Shown here one piece after another: positions 34,953 through 43,607 of a DNA stretch of 64,000 bases. The position numbers and the translations under genes were made by a program. How positions within the stretch are numbered: position 1 is the first letter of the stretch; each line of letters opens with the position of its first letter. The notes below the pieces were generated by a model that did not search any database, was not told where the DNA came from, and saw only the letters and a program-made list of their open reading frames with translations. The DNA is from Paenibacillus sonchi (lineage in GTDB: Bacteria > Bacillota > Bacilli > Paenibacillales > Paenibacillaceae): NCBI RefSeq assembly GCF_016772475.1, contig NZ_CP068595.1, forward strand, positions 1,426,001 through 1,490,000, written 5' to 3'.

Positions 34953-36857
34953 TTAGCCTACATCCGGCAGATCCCCATCGGAGAACTGGCTGTTGTACAG
35001 ATCCGCATAGAATCCGCCAGCTTCCAGCAGTTCCTCGTGGGTGCCTTTTTCAATGACGCTGCCCTTGTTCATCACGAGAATCAAATCGGCGTCCCGGATG
35101 GTGGATAAACGGTGGGCGATAACAAAGCTTGTTCTGCCATTCATCAGCGTGTTCATCGCCTTCTGGATTTGGACTTCAGTCCGTGTATCGACGCTGCTTG
35201 TCGCTTCATCCAGAATCAGAATGGTAGGATCGGCCAGAATTGCCCGGGCAATAGTAAGCAGCTGCTTCTGCCCCTGCGAAATATTGGAGGCTTCCTCGTT
35301 CAGAATCGTGTTATAGCCAAGCGGCAGTGTGCGGATAAAGTGATCGGCATGAGCAGCTTTGGCGGCCCGCACCACATCGGCTTCTGTAGCGCCCTCGCGG
35401 CCATAGGCGATATTGTCACGGATGGTTCCGTTGAACAGCCAGGTATCCTGAAGCACCATGCCGAATTTGCTGCGCAGCTCGCTGCGCTTCATATCGGTAA
35501 TATTGACACCGTCGATGATAATCTCCCCGCCGCTGATTTCATAGAAGCGCATCAGCAGGTTGATCAGCGTCGTTTTGCCGGCACCGGTTGGCCCTACAAT
35601 GGCAATGGTCTGTCCGGGGCTGACCTCAATGTTCATGTCTTCAATCAGAATAGCATCTTCCTTGTAGCCGAATTTCACATGACGGAATTCAACCGAACCT
35701 TCTTCTGCATCCACTGGGCGTTTGGCCAGGGACGTACTGACTTCAGGAACTTCCTCTTCTTCATCCAAAAGCTCAAATACACGTTCTGCCGAAGCAATCG
35801 TCGATTGAATGATGTTGGCAATATTGGCCGTTTGCGTAATCGGCATAGTGAACTGGCGCGAATACTGGATAAAAGCCTGAATGTCCCCGACATCAATAAT
35901 TTTTTTGGTGACGAAAATACCGCCAACCACACAGACCAGCACATAACCCAGGTTCCCGATGAACATCATCAGCGGCATGATGATACCGGAAATGAACTGC
36001 GCCCGCCAGCCGGAATCGTAAAGCGAGTCATTGATTTTATCAAACTCGCCCAGCGAGTGCTTTTCGCGGCCAAAAGCTTTGACAATGCGGTGACCGGTGT
36101 ACATTTCTTCAACATGCCCGTTCAACTGGCCCAAAGATTTCTGCTGCCCGATGAAATAAGTCTGGGAACGTTTGGTGATCCCCATAATGACCACAAAGCT
36201 CAGCGGCAGTGTAATAATCGTGATCAGAGTAAGCCAAGGGCTAATGGTCAGCATCATGATAATCACACCGATAATGGTCACGATGGAAGTTATGAGCTGT
36301 GTCAAACTCTGCTGCAGCGTAGTGCTGATATTGTCCACATCATTGGTGGCCCGGCTGAGGATTTCTCCATGGGTCCGGGAGTCAAAATATTTCAGCGGCA
36401 GCCGCTCCAGCTTGCTGTTGATCTGCTCACGCATATCAAAAACAACCTTCTGCGCAACACCGGACATTACATACTGCTGCACATAACTGAACAATGAGCT
36501 GAGCAGGTACAGAGCGCCCAGAATAATTAAAATATCATTAATATAGCCAAAATCAATCGCAGCGCCAGGCACACCCTTCATTATGCCAAAAGCGCCCTCG
36601 AACAACTTGGTAGTTGCTTTACCCATAATCTTAGGGCTGAAGATACTGAATACGGTACTGGCAATTGCCATAATAAAAACAATAATGAGCTGCATCTGGC
36701 GCGGCCGCAGATAGCGGATCAGACGGCGCAGCGTGCCTTTAAAATCCTTGGCCTTCTCAGGGGGCAGGCCCATGCCCGGACCACCGGGTCCGCGGCCGCC
36801 TCCAAATCCGCCTTGGCGGCGGGGAGCCGATTTACCTGCATTATTCTGTTCACTCAT
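34953..36857 (-). CDS. ABC exporter, permease-ATPase half (canonical site subunit)
   Basis: A 634-residue type I exporter half. The first 40 residues are Gly/Pro/Arg-rich, then six helices (about 55-360), then the nucleotide-binding domain with GPTGAGKTTLINLL (Walker A), ISQGQKQLL (signature) and ILILDEATSSVD (Walker B with catalytic Glu). It overlaps the upstream ABC gene by four bases (ATGA). Together they form a heterodimer of the LmrCD/BmrCD/YfiBC kind, probably drug or lipid efflux. The MarR gene upstream probably represses both. Confidence 0.9.
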   Translation of the reverse strand: MSEQNNAGKSAPRRQGGFGGGRGPGGPGMGLPPEKAKDFKGTLRRLIRYLRPRQMQLIIVFIMAIASTVFSIFSPKIMGKATTKLFEGAFGIMKGVPGAAIDFGYINDILIILGALYLLSSLFSYVQQYVMSGVAQKVVFDMREQINSKLERLPLKYFDSRTHGEILSRATNDVDNISTTLQQSLTQLITSIVTIIGVIIMMLTISPWLTLITIITLPLSFVVIMGITKRSQTYFIGQQKSLGQLNGHVEEMYTGHRIVKAFGREKHSLGEFDKINDSLYDSGWRAQFISGIIMPLMMFIGNLGYVLVCVVGGIFVTKKIIDVGDIQAFIQYSRQFTMPITQTANIANIIQSTIASAERVFELLDEEEEVPEVSTSLAKRPVDAEEGSVEFRHVKFGYKEDAILIEDMNIEVSPGQTIAIVGPTGAGKTTLINLLMRFYEISGGEIIIDGVNITDMKRSELRSKFGMVLQDTWLFNGTIRDNIAYGREGATEADVVRAAKAAHADHFIRTLPLGYNTILNEEASNISQGQKQLLTIARAILADPTILILDEATSSVDTRTEVQIQKAMNTLMNGRTSFVIAHRLSTIRDADLILVMNKGSVIEKGTHEELLEAGGFYADLYNSQFSDGDLPDVG

Positions 36858-38623
36858 GCTATTTCCTCCTCTGACAGCTGCGAGGATACGATCTCGCGGT
36901 ACACTTCACTGTTGTCCATCAACTCGCGGTGGGTGCCCATTCCGGCAATCTGTCCTTCATCAAGCACAATAATCCGGTCGGCATCCATAACGGTACTGAC
37001 CCGCTGGGCTACAATGATTACAGTCGATTCCGTAGTTTCGCCCTTAAGTGCAGCCCGCAGCTTGGCGTCGGTCTTGAAGTCCAGGGCAGAGAAGCTGTCG
37101 TCGAACAAATAGACCTCCGGTTTTCTTACCAGCGCACGGGCAATCGAAAGACGCTGCTTCTGGCCGCCGGAGACATTGCCCCCGCCCTGGGAGATTTCTG
37201 AATTGAAGCCGTCTTTCATGGCGGTGACGAAATCGTAAGCCTGGGCAATCTTGGCCGCATGGATGACTTCTTCTTCCGTGGCCTCTTCTTTGCCGTAGCG
37301 GATATTCTCATTGATTGTACCCGTGAACAGCACGGCTTTTTGCGGAATATAGCCAATCTTGCTCCGCAGCTTTTCCTGTGTCATCTCCCGCACATCGACT
37401 CCGTCTACACGCACAGCACCTTCGCTGACATCATAGAATCGCGGAATCATGCTGAGCAGAGTGGATTTGCCTGAACCTGTACCGCCGATAATCGCTGTGA
37501 TCTCACCGGGCTTGGCACTGAAGCTGATTCCTGCCAATGCAGGCTGTTCTGCACCGGGATAGGAGAAGGACACATTATCGAATTCGACGAACCCGTGCAT
37601 ATTGCCGCGGCCGTCCTTACGGGTCGCTGCAGCTGTAGTCTGGAGCTGTCCGGCGGTTGGATCTGTAATTTCAGGCTGCATGTCCAGCACCTCATTAATC
37701 CGCAGCGCGGAGGCGGAGGCCCGGGGAATCAATACGAACATCATGGATACCATGATCAGGGAGAACATAATCTGCATTGCATATTGAATAAAAGCCATCA
37801 GCGAGCCGACCTGCAAATCCCCGTCGCCGATCCGGATGCCGCCGTAATACAGAATGGCAATCATCGAAAAGTTCATAACAATCATCATCAGCGGCATCAG
37901 ACCGGCCATAATCTTGTTGACCTTGATGGCTGTATCCGTGAGATCTTTGTTGGCTTCGGTAAACCGTTCATTCTCATGGCTGATCCGGTTGAAGGAACGG
38001 ATGACGCGAATACCCGTCAGATGCTCGCGCAGCACACGGTTCAATTTGTCCAGCTTGACCTGAATCGCCTTGAACAACGGGAGGCCCTTCATCCCGATGA
38101 AGAGAATCGCGCCCACCAGCAGCGGAATCACCACAACAAAAATCAGGGAAAGCTTGGCATCCTCCGATATAGCCATAATAATACCGCCGATCATCATCAT
38201 CGGCGCTCCGATCATCATGCGCAGCATCATTGTAAGCACGGTTTGTACTTGTGTAATATCGTTGGTGGTACGTGTAATCAGCGATGCTGTTCCCAGCTTG
38301 TCGAATTCATGCAGGGTGAAATTCTCTACATGATTGAACATCCGGGACCGGGTATTCTTGCCGAAGCCGGCGGCAATTTTGGCCGACAGGTAGCTGGCTA
38401 TAATTGAACATAAGGCTCCTCCGGCGGCAACCAGCAGCATGAATCCGCCGATTCTCCAGATATAACTGCGGTCTCCCTGGACAATCCCTTTGTCGACAAT
38501 GTCGCTCATCAGGGTAGGAAGATACAGGTCGCCCATGGACTGCAGAAATACGAGGATCAGTACGGCTGCAATAGCCAGCTTAAAGGGCTTCAATTGTTTC
38601 ATTAGTTTAATCACGATTCTCAT
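36854..38623 (-). CDS. ABC exporter, permease-ATPase half (degenerate site subunit)
   Basis: A 589-residue half transporter with six helices and an ATPase domain: GGTGSGKSTLL, VSGGQKQRLSIARAL, and Walker B VYLFDDSFSALD, where Asp replaces the usual catalytic Glu. That replacement marks the subunit carrying the non-hydrolysing site in heterodimeric exporters such as BmrC/BmrD or TM287/288. The start overlaps the restored end of the MarR gene by 17 bases and its stop overlaps the partner's start by four, so all three are one operon. Confidence 0.9.
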   Translation of the reverse strand: MRIVIKLMKQLKPFKLAIAAVLILVFLQSMGDLYLPTLMSDIVDKGIVQGDRSYIWRIGGFMLLVAAGGALCSIIASYLSAKIAAGFGKNTRSRMFNHVENFTLHEFDKLGTASLITRTTNDITQVQTVLTMMLRMMIGAPMMMIGGIIMAISEDAKLSLIFVVVIPLLVGAILFIGMKGLPLFKAIQVKLDKLNRVLREHLTGIRVIRSFNRISHENERFTEANKDLTDTAIKVNKIMAGLMPLMMIVMNFSMIAILYYGGIRIGDGDLQVGSLMAFIQYAMQIMFSLIMVSMMFVLIPRASASALRINEVLDMQPEITDPTAGQLQTTAAATRKDGRGNMHGFVEFDNVSFSYPGAEQPALAGISFSAKPGEITAIIGGTGSGKSTLLSMIPRFYDVSEGAVRVDGVDVREMTQEKLRSKIGYIPQKAVLFTGTINENIRYGKEEATEEEVIHAAKIAQAYDFVTAMKDGFNSEISQGGGNVSGGQKQRLSIARALVRKPEVYLFDDSFSALDFKTDAKLRAALKGETTESTVIIVAQRVSTVMDADRIIVLDEGQIAGMGTHRELMDNSEVYREIVSSQLSEEEIA

Positions 38624-39099
38624 CTCCGTTCATTTGTAACCGGTCCAAATTAGGCGGCGGATTATCTTCTACAAATCTGTGCACCTTCAGCAGCAGTTCA
38701 GCCAGCTGGTCGCTCTCGGCTTCACCCAGATACTCCACCAATTTGTTAAGCGATGCATTCATATGTTCTTTTGCCCTGCGGGTAATAATCCCCCCTGCTC
38801 TGTCAGCCTGATACGCACGACCCTACGGTCGTTTGCATCCGGCAGTCTTTCCACCATTTGCTTGGCTTCAAGACTGTTAATAAGCTGGGTAACGGTTGGA
38901 GGCGTGAGTCCCATGAAACGGCTGATTTCGGAAACCTTCAGCCCTTCCTCCCCCTCACGTGATCGTCTTGCGATCGTTATTAATAAAGTCATCTCACTAG
39001 GCTTATGGCCCTCCACCGTATGCTGCCAGTGTGTTTTACGCAACTGCCGGAGTGCGGCAAAAAGCTTGTGCGCGACTGGATTTTCATGATTTATCCCAA
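38607..39099 (-). CDS. MarR-family regulator of the ABC exporter, with two apparent one-base deletions
   Basis: A winged-helix regulator of about 163 residues. The intact middle (38759-39043) shows EISRFMGLTPPTVTQLINSL (recognition helix) and DANDRRVVRIRLTEQG (wing). The frame stops early at 38759, but one base added to the C6 run at 38790-38795 (plus strand) gives GGIITRRAKEHMNASLNKL and a C-terminal helix ending at TAA 38607. At the 5' end, one base added to the CCC run at 39095-39097 opens a TTG start at 39099 behind GAGGTGG. It likely represses its own operon with the two ABC genes. Confidence 0.8.
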
Positions 39100-39254
39100 T
39101 GCTTCCACCTCGATTTTATTTAGGTATACAAATTATTAAATACTATATTAATTAGGATACCTAATTATATTTCCGGCCTGATGCTTTGTCAATTCTTGAA
39201 TCCGTTATCAATTATTACGGAATGAAGAACACTGCCTAACCGTGCCGGAAACAC

Positions 39255-39282
39255 AAAAACCCCGCCAGTAAGCGGGGTTTTT
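39255..39282. terminator. Bidirectional intrinsic terminator
   Basis: AAAAACCCCGC, a short loop, GCGGGGTTTTT. It separates the peptide gene (ending 39324, minus strand) from the MarR-ABC operon promoter and probably terminates the receptor-peptide unit. Confidence 0.85.
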
Positions 39283-39323
39283 GGTGTGGCTTGCCATGGG
39301 GCTCGTCCACCTTGCACCGGATC

Positions 39324-39461
39324 TTAGTAACCTATTCCATGCTCCATTGTCGTAAAAGATCCACCAGCTGATCCGGAGTTTTCTGCAGGTACTCTCGGGC
39401 CGATCAGAATAAAGCTAAATAATGCCAGAGCGCTGAATGCCGTTAACAGGGTTTTCTTCAT
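39324..39461 (-). CDS. Secreted pro-peptide of a quorum-sensing pair (AloP/Phr-like)
   Basis: A 45-residue open frame. The start ATG at 39461 is preceded by AAAGGAGCTGAGG. The N-terminus MKKTLLTAF plus a hydrophobic stretch (SALALFSFILIG) and small residues (VPA before ENS) make a clear signal peptide. The mature part ends TTMEHGIGY, so a short C-terminal peptide such as EHGIGY or GIGY-containing forms may be the signal after proteolysis. Its first 47 bases overlap the 3' end of the receptor gene in another frame, the arrangement of Rap-Phr and Alo pairs. The terminator at 39255 follows. Role is inferred from architecture. Confidence 0.75.
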   Translation of the reverse strand: MKKTLLTAFSALALFSFILIGPRVPAENSGSAGGSFTTMEHGIGY

Positions 39462-40815
39462 TTTTCCTCAGCTCCTTTAGGGTTTCCCCATATTTCTTCT
39501 GTTGCTGCTCGGTTGCAAAATGCCTGTACGTCTCAAAAAGCGTCACACAATCAATGATGTTGCCCGCACCATTCAGCCGAATGGCCAATTGCAGAGACTG
39601 CAGAATAGTCTCTACTCCTTGATTATACTGCCCCCGGTCCAGAAGGTACATTGAAATCTGGTAGCGCAGGCGGTATAACCGGTCAATATTGATAGGGTCC
39701 ATGAATTGTTCAAAACGGACCATTTCGCGGGAGAACTGCGCTAACACCTTATCGACAGAGAAACCATAGCGGTTGGCGGACTCAACAATAACTACCAGCC
39801 CTGGCAGGATTTCACCGGGATTGTTGGCCAAGAAGGCGGAATATGCCGGAAGCGCTGCTTTGTTGCCCATCAGCATCTCAAGCGTAAAACCGTTGGCTAC
39901 CGCAAAAAGACTGAAGTCTTTTACAACCTCCCTTCCCTCTTCATCCAAAATCTCAAACCAGTTCAGATCGGCATATCCAGCAGTGTATTTCTTCGCTTCC
40001 TCATATCTTTCTAACTTGGTAAGCGCAGTTGCCTTGAGTAAATAACCTTGTGCATAATATAGAACCAACGGCCGGGACAAGTCTAATTCTTCATCCCTGC
40101 GGTTATTCTTCCTGCGCAGCTCCTGCCGGTAGATGGCGTTAGCCAAAGCCCTAAGCTCATCTGCGTACTTGCCCATATCCTTCCACCTCTGCAGTGTGAA
40201 GCAGACATTAGCCAGCTTAAGCAGGCCATCCAGCTGCATGTTCTCCGGAAGACGGCCGCGATAGGGCTCAAAGGTTATGACTGCGCGCAGCTGCTCTTCC
40301 TTGTCCACCAACGATTCCAGCGACTTGAAGATACGGTATTGGCAAATCGCCATGCGTTCAGAATAGCTGTCCATTTCGTTGTCCACAATAATTTTATAAA
40401 ATACCAGCGATTCCTGAATCTTTCCGTTTACAAAAAGCTTCTCCGCCACCGAATACAAGATCCCCAGCGGCTTCGGGTACTCCATGATCCGGTTCAGGAC
40501 ATCTTCTATGCAATGCTGCTTGCCGATTTCGGCACAGCGGATCAAAAATGGTTCAATCCTCCGGCGGGAGATCCGCTCCTCGCTGAAGCATTCATCCACA
40601 TACAGCGGATACAGCCATCCTTCCGGAAACCCGAAGGCTCTGGTGACCGCATCCAGTTGTCCCAAAGACATTGGTTTAGGCGGATTCCCGTGGAGAATCG
40701 CACTGAGACTGCCGCGGTTCAGACCGGAAACCTTGGCAAACGAAGCGAGATTATGGCCCGAGCGGGACAGATGCTTCTCAATTTCTGAGCGTATGGTTGT
40801 CAACTTTGCCTCCAC
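39415..40815 (-). CDS. HTH-TPR peptide receptor, RRNPP family (AloR-like)
   Basis: A 466-residue cytoplasmic regulator. Residues 1-65 are an XRE-type helix-turn-helix (LASFAKVSGLNRGSLSAIL). The rest is helical repeats like TPRs (LGILYSVAEKLFVNGKIQES, LLKATALTKLERYEEAKKY, YLLDRGQYNQGVETILQSL). This HTH plus TPR layout is that of PlcR, NprR, AimR and the Alo receptors described in Paenibacillus, which bind an imported short peptide. The partner peptide gene overlaps its 3' end. The start GTG at 40815 follows GGAGGAGG by six bases. It has its own good sigma-A promoter. Confidence 0.82.
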   Translation of the reverse strand: MEAKLTTIRSEIEKHLSRSGHNLASFAKVSGLNRGSLSAILHGNPPKPMSLGQLDAVTRAFGFPEGWLYPLYVDECFSEERISRRRIEPFLIRCAEIGKQHCIEDVLNRIMEYPKPLGILYSVAEKLFVNGKIQESLVFYKIIVDNEMDSYSERMAICQYRIFKSLESLVDKEEQLRAVITFEPYRGRLPENMQLDGLLKLANVCFTLQRWKDMGKYADELRALANAIYRQELRRKNNRRDEELDLSRPLVLYYAQGYLLKATALTKLERYEEAKKYTAGYADLNWFEILDEEGREVVKDFSLFAVANGFTLEMLMGNKAALPAYSAFLANNPGEILPGLVVIVESANRYGFSVDKVLAQFSREMVRFEQFMDPINIDRLYRLRYQISMYLLDRGQYNQGVETILQSLQLAIRLNGAGNIIDCVTLFETYRHFATEQQQKKYGETLKELRKNEENPVNGIQRSGII

Positions 40816-40862
40816 CCGGCACCTCCTCCGTTAATTTCAAGCTTAACCTTCTATTAATTGAC

Positions 40863-40891
40863 ATTATAGGTGATGACTATAGAAAGTACAA
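40863..40891 (-). promoter_or_regulatory. Sigma-A promoter of the receptor-peptide unit
   Basis: On the minus strand TTGTAC (40891-40886), a 17-bp spacer and a perfect TATAAT (40868-40863). The start codon lies 48 bases downstream. Confidence 0.7.
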
Positions 40892-40894
40892 CAA

Positions 40895-40920
40895 AATGAC
40901 CCCACAAAGTGGGGCCTTTA
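40895..40920 (-). terminator. Intrinsic terminator of the Spo0E-like gene
   Basis: On the minus strand CCCCAC, TTT, GTGGGG, then TCATTTTG. It ends the Spo0E-like transcript just before the promoter of the receptor gene. Confidence 0.75.
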
Positions 40921-40949
40921 TTTGTAACAAGTTTATGTCCGAGGATAGG

Positions 40950-41237
40950 CTACTGCTGCAGCGCAGCATTATTGCGAATTCTCTGGCTCTTGGTTTTCTT
41001 TCCGTAAGCGGCCGCCGCAGCGTTCTTGCGGCTGCGCAGACTTTCCATCATTTTGTTCTGGGCGAGCACGATATAACCGTCCAGCCGCTGACTGAGCTCC
41101 AGGACCGCATGGTCGCTGAGACTGCGCTCCTGTGCAACCTCCAACAGTTCACATCTAAGACTCTCTATAGTTACGTACAGCTCATCTTCTCTATACTCTT
41201 TTCCAAGTTCAGCGGATGAATTCTGGTACAGGCTCAC
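40950..41237 (-). CDS. Spo0E-family aspartyl-phosphate phosphatase
   Basis: A 95-residue helical protein. The core SDHAVLELSQRLDGYIVLAQ carries the Spo0E signature SQxLD, preceded by an amphipathic helix (IESLRCELLEVAQER). Spo0E, YisI and YnzD dephosphorylate Spo0A~P and delay sporulation. The C-terminal tail (about 30 residues, Arg/Lys/Ala-rich) is longer than in the smallest family members. GTG at 41237 follows AAGGTGAG. Upstream of the peptide-receptor pair on the same strand, so both may influence Spo0A. Confidence 0.8.
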   Translation of the reverse strand: MSLYQNSSAELGKEYREDELYVTIESLRCELLEVAQERSLSDHAVLELSQRLDGYIVLAQNKMMESLRSRKNAAAAAYGKKTKSQRIRNNAALQQ

Positions 41238-41347
41238 GGTTACTCACCTTCTCTCCTGATCAACTTCTCCCCTATCATAAGTCATGATGCCAAAAAACAT
41301 ATTTTGAAAAAAAAGAAAAAAATGTCGATCATCATCCAAACCCATTT

Positions 41348-42271
41348 TCACAATTCAGGCTGTCCGGCCTCGCCGGACGGGAGGTAACGCTCGCCCAGCA
41401 CCCCCATGGCAAAATGAATCCACTCACGTGCGGCAAAAGACAAATAGCGGTCTCTGCGCCAGATCATGCCCAGCTGCCAGGGGATTACAGGCTCAGTCAG
41501 CGAAACCACGGATATCCGCGTGCGGTCAATGTCCCGGCAGATGGTCTCCGGAAGCAGGGCAATCCCCATTCCCGCCTCCACCATCCGGCTGATTAAATCC
41601 CACTGCGAGCTCTCATATACGACCTTCGGCTGAAATCCCGTCTTGACACACTCCGTAATAATCCGGTCATGCAGCGCAAAATCCTCCCGGAACAACACGA
41701 ACTCCTCTTCAGCCAGCTCCCTCAGCGGTACGGAGGCCCGGCCCGCCAGACGGTGGCCTGCCGGCACCAGAAGCTCAAGCTTCTCTTCCACAAAGGTGAA
41801 GCAATGGAATATGGCTGTATTCACCGGCAGGACGATGGCCCCGATATCGAGCAGTCCGGTTTCCACGTCATCCTCCACCTTTTTGGCCCCGTCTTCGTGC
41901 AGACGGATGGTCACATCCGGGTAGCGGCGGTGAAATTCGCCGATGACTGCCGGGAAGAAGCTTGCCCCCACCATGGGCGGCAGCCCGATGCGGATATGCC
42001 CCTGCTTCAGATTGCGCAGACTGTCCAGCTCCGAAGACAGGCTCACGAAAGATTCCACAATATTCTGTGCTTTGGTCAGCAGAATCTCTCCGGCATCTGT
42101 CAGCCGGATGCTTTTTCCTTCACGGTAAAAGAGGTCAGCCCCCAGCTCAACCTCCAAATTGCGGATCATTTTGCTGATGGTAGGCTGGGAGATGTACAGG
42201 GATTCCGCCGCTCTGGAAAAGCTGTTCAGCCTGGCCACCTGGACGAAATACTGCAGCTGCCGGATATCCAA
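41348..42271 (-). CDS. cidR: LysR-type regulator CidR-like
   Basis: A 307-residue LysR regulator. I chose the TTG at 42271 (ribosome site GGAGG eight bases upstream), giving the canonical MDIRQLQYFVQVARLNSFSR. HTH: AAESLYISQPTISKMIRNLE. The effector domain follows, with HIRIGLPPMVGASFFPAVI. Divergent orientation and 200-base spacing to cidAB match B. subtilis ywbI-ywbHG and S. aureus cidR-cidABC, where CidR activates cid genes in response to acetate. A perfect T-N11-A site was not resolved. Confidence 0.85.
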   Translation of the reverse strand: MDIRQLQYFVQVARLNSFSRAAESLYISQPTISKMIRNLEVELGADLFYREGKSIRLTDAGEILLTKAQNIVESFVSLSSELDSLRNLKQGHIRIGLPPMVGASFFPAVIGEFHRRYPDVTIRLHEDGAKKVEDDVETGLLDIGAIVLPVNTAIFHCFTFVEEKLELLVPAGHRLAGRASVPLRELAEEEFVLFREDFALHDRIITECVKTGFQPKVVYESSQWDLISRMVEAGMGIALLPETICRDIDRTRISVVSLTEPVIPWQLGMIWRRDRYLSFAAREWIHFAMGVLGERYLPSGEAGQPEL

Positions 42272-42365
42272 TTTTCTCGCCTCCATGTATAGATGAATAG
42301 AATGTCACATATTCGATCTATTCATTTTACCTATGAAAGAAAAGGATGTAAACTTTCAGTAATAA

Positions 42366-42418
42366 GAAAAACGGCAGCGCCGTCCTTTGCAAGAAGGCGG
42401 CTTCCGTTTTTTCAAAAA
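42366..42418 (+). terminator. Attenuator-like hairpin in the cidA leader
   Basis: An imperfect GC-rich stem GAAAAACGGCAGCGCCG / GGCGGCTTCCGTTTTTTC with a T6 tail on the plus strand, 51-60 bases before the cidA start. It could attenuate cidAB transcription, or be a remnant of the palindromic repeat family (both contain GCGCCGTC-like words). Confidence 0.5.
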
Positions 42419-42468
42419 TAGAAGGTCAACGGAAGTGTTCTTCTATTTCATGAAAGGAACGAAGCCTT

Positions 42469-42840
42469 ATGAAAAAGCTAGGTCTAGGCTTGCTGCAGGT
42501 AGCTGGACTCACCGTGTTCTCGATGCTCATTAATGTATTGACCCCATTCCTTCATATTCCCATTCCCGGAAGCATCATCGGCATGATCCTTTTGTTCCTG
42601 CTGCTGGAATCCGGAATCATCCGTCTGAACTGGGTTGAAGCCGGAGCTTCCTGGCTGCTCGCCGAACTGCTGCTGTTCTTTATCCCTTCAGCTATAGGTG
42701 TTATGAAATATTCCAAGCTGCTCGAATCAGACGGCCTTCAAGTGCTGGCAGTTGTGATTGTCGGCACCTTCGCTGTAATGGCCAGCTCAGGGCTGCTTAC
42801 GGGAGCTATATCAAAAGCAAAGGAGCGTAGAGAATCATGA
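42469..42840 (+). CDS. cidA: CidA/LrgA-type holin-like membrane protein
   Basis: A 123-residue protein with four helices: GLLQVAGLTVFSMLINVLTP, then IPGSIIGMILLFLLLESGII, ELLLFFIPSAIGVMKYSKLL and VLAVVIVGTFAVMASSGLL. IPGSIIGM and FFIPSAIGVM are the CidA/LrgA signatures. CidA-type proteins modulate murein hydrolase activity or small-acid transport with the CidB partner. Start ATG after AAAGGAACGAAG. Its stop overlaps cidB's start by four bases (ATGA). Confidence 0.88.
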   Translation: MKKLGLGLLQVAGLTVFSMLINVLTPFLHIPIPGSIIGMILLFLLLESGIIRLNWVEAGASWLLAELLLFFIPSAIGVMKYSKLLESDGLQVLAVVIVGTFAVMASSGLLTGAISKAKERRES

Positions 42841-43520
42841 TGACTGGACTGTTGCTGCTTGTACTGACTGTTGCTGTGTATCTGCTGGCCAAGCGAATCT
42901 ATGCTTCCAGCAGCAAGATGTATGCTTCACCGCTTATCATTACACCGCTGCTGATTATCAGTTTTCTGCTCTTAACGGGAATTCCTTATGAATCCTACAA
43001 TGCGGGAGGCAAATGGCTTACGGATTTGCTGCAGCCGGCAACCATTGCCTTTGCAATCCCTCTTCATAAAAACTTCAAGGTACTGAAAAAACATGCTGCC
43101 GAAATTGCGGCAGGCGTACTGTCAGGGACGGTTATGGCTGTACTCTCCTCGATGCTGCTGGCCAAATGGCTGCATCTGAGCGGCGATCTGGCAACCAGCC
43201 TGGTACCTCGTTCGGTCACCACACCGATCGCCATGAGCATCTCGCAAAGCATTGGGGGCGTTCCGAGCATTACGGCAGTATTCGTAATTCTGACCGGAGT
43301 GCTCGGTACGCTGATGGGGCCTTCTGTGCTGCGCCTCTTCCGCATTGACAACGAAATTGCGCGCGGTGTATCGCTGGGAACCGCCGCGCACGGTACGGGC
43401 ACCTCCAAAGCCTTCGAGCTGAGTTCGCTGACCGGCACCATCTCCAGTATCGCGATGATTCTGACGGCCCTGCTCTCTATTGGGCTTGCGCCGGCACTTC
43501 TCGCGGTTTTCCTCCACTAG
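42837..43520 (+). CDS. cidB: CidB/LrgB family membrane protein
   Basis: A 227-residue partner of CidA. Key blocks are PATIAFAIPLHKNFKVLKKH, then LVPRSVTTPIAMSISQSIGG and GTAAHGTGTSKAFELSSLTG, the LrgB signatures. About seven helices. Cotranscribed with cidA and followed by a strong terminator. Confidence 0.9.
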   Translation: MMTGLLLLVLTVAVYLLAKRIYASSSKMYASPLIITPLLIISFLLLTGIPYESYNAGGKWLTDLLQPATIAFAIPLHKNFKVLKKHAAEIAAGVLSGTVMAVLSSMLLAKWLHLSGDLATSLVPRSVTTPIAMSISQSIGGVPSITAVFVILTGVLGTLMGPSVLRLFRIDNEIARGVSLGTAAHGTGTSKAFELSSLTGTISSIAMILTALLSIGLAPALLAVFLH

Positions 43521-43540
43521 GCCGTCCCGGCTTGGGCCAG

Positions 43541-43578
43541 AGACCTGACCGCTCAGCAGAGCGGTCAGGTCTCTTTTT
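43541..43578 (+). terminator. Intrinsic terminator of cidAB
   Basis: A perfect 14-bp stem AGACCTGACCGCTC / GAGCGGTCAGGTCT, 4-nt loop, then CTTTTTC. Confidence 0.9.
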
Positions 43579-43607
43579 CGCATATGACCCTTGCTGATTC
43601 GTTGTCC

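Noticed and set aside
35112..36497. 461-codon plus-strand frame antisense to the ABC exporter
   Set aside because: Shadow frame; the sense strand has all ABC motifs.
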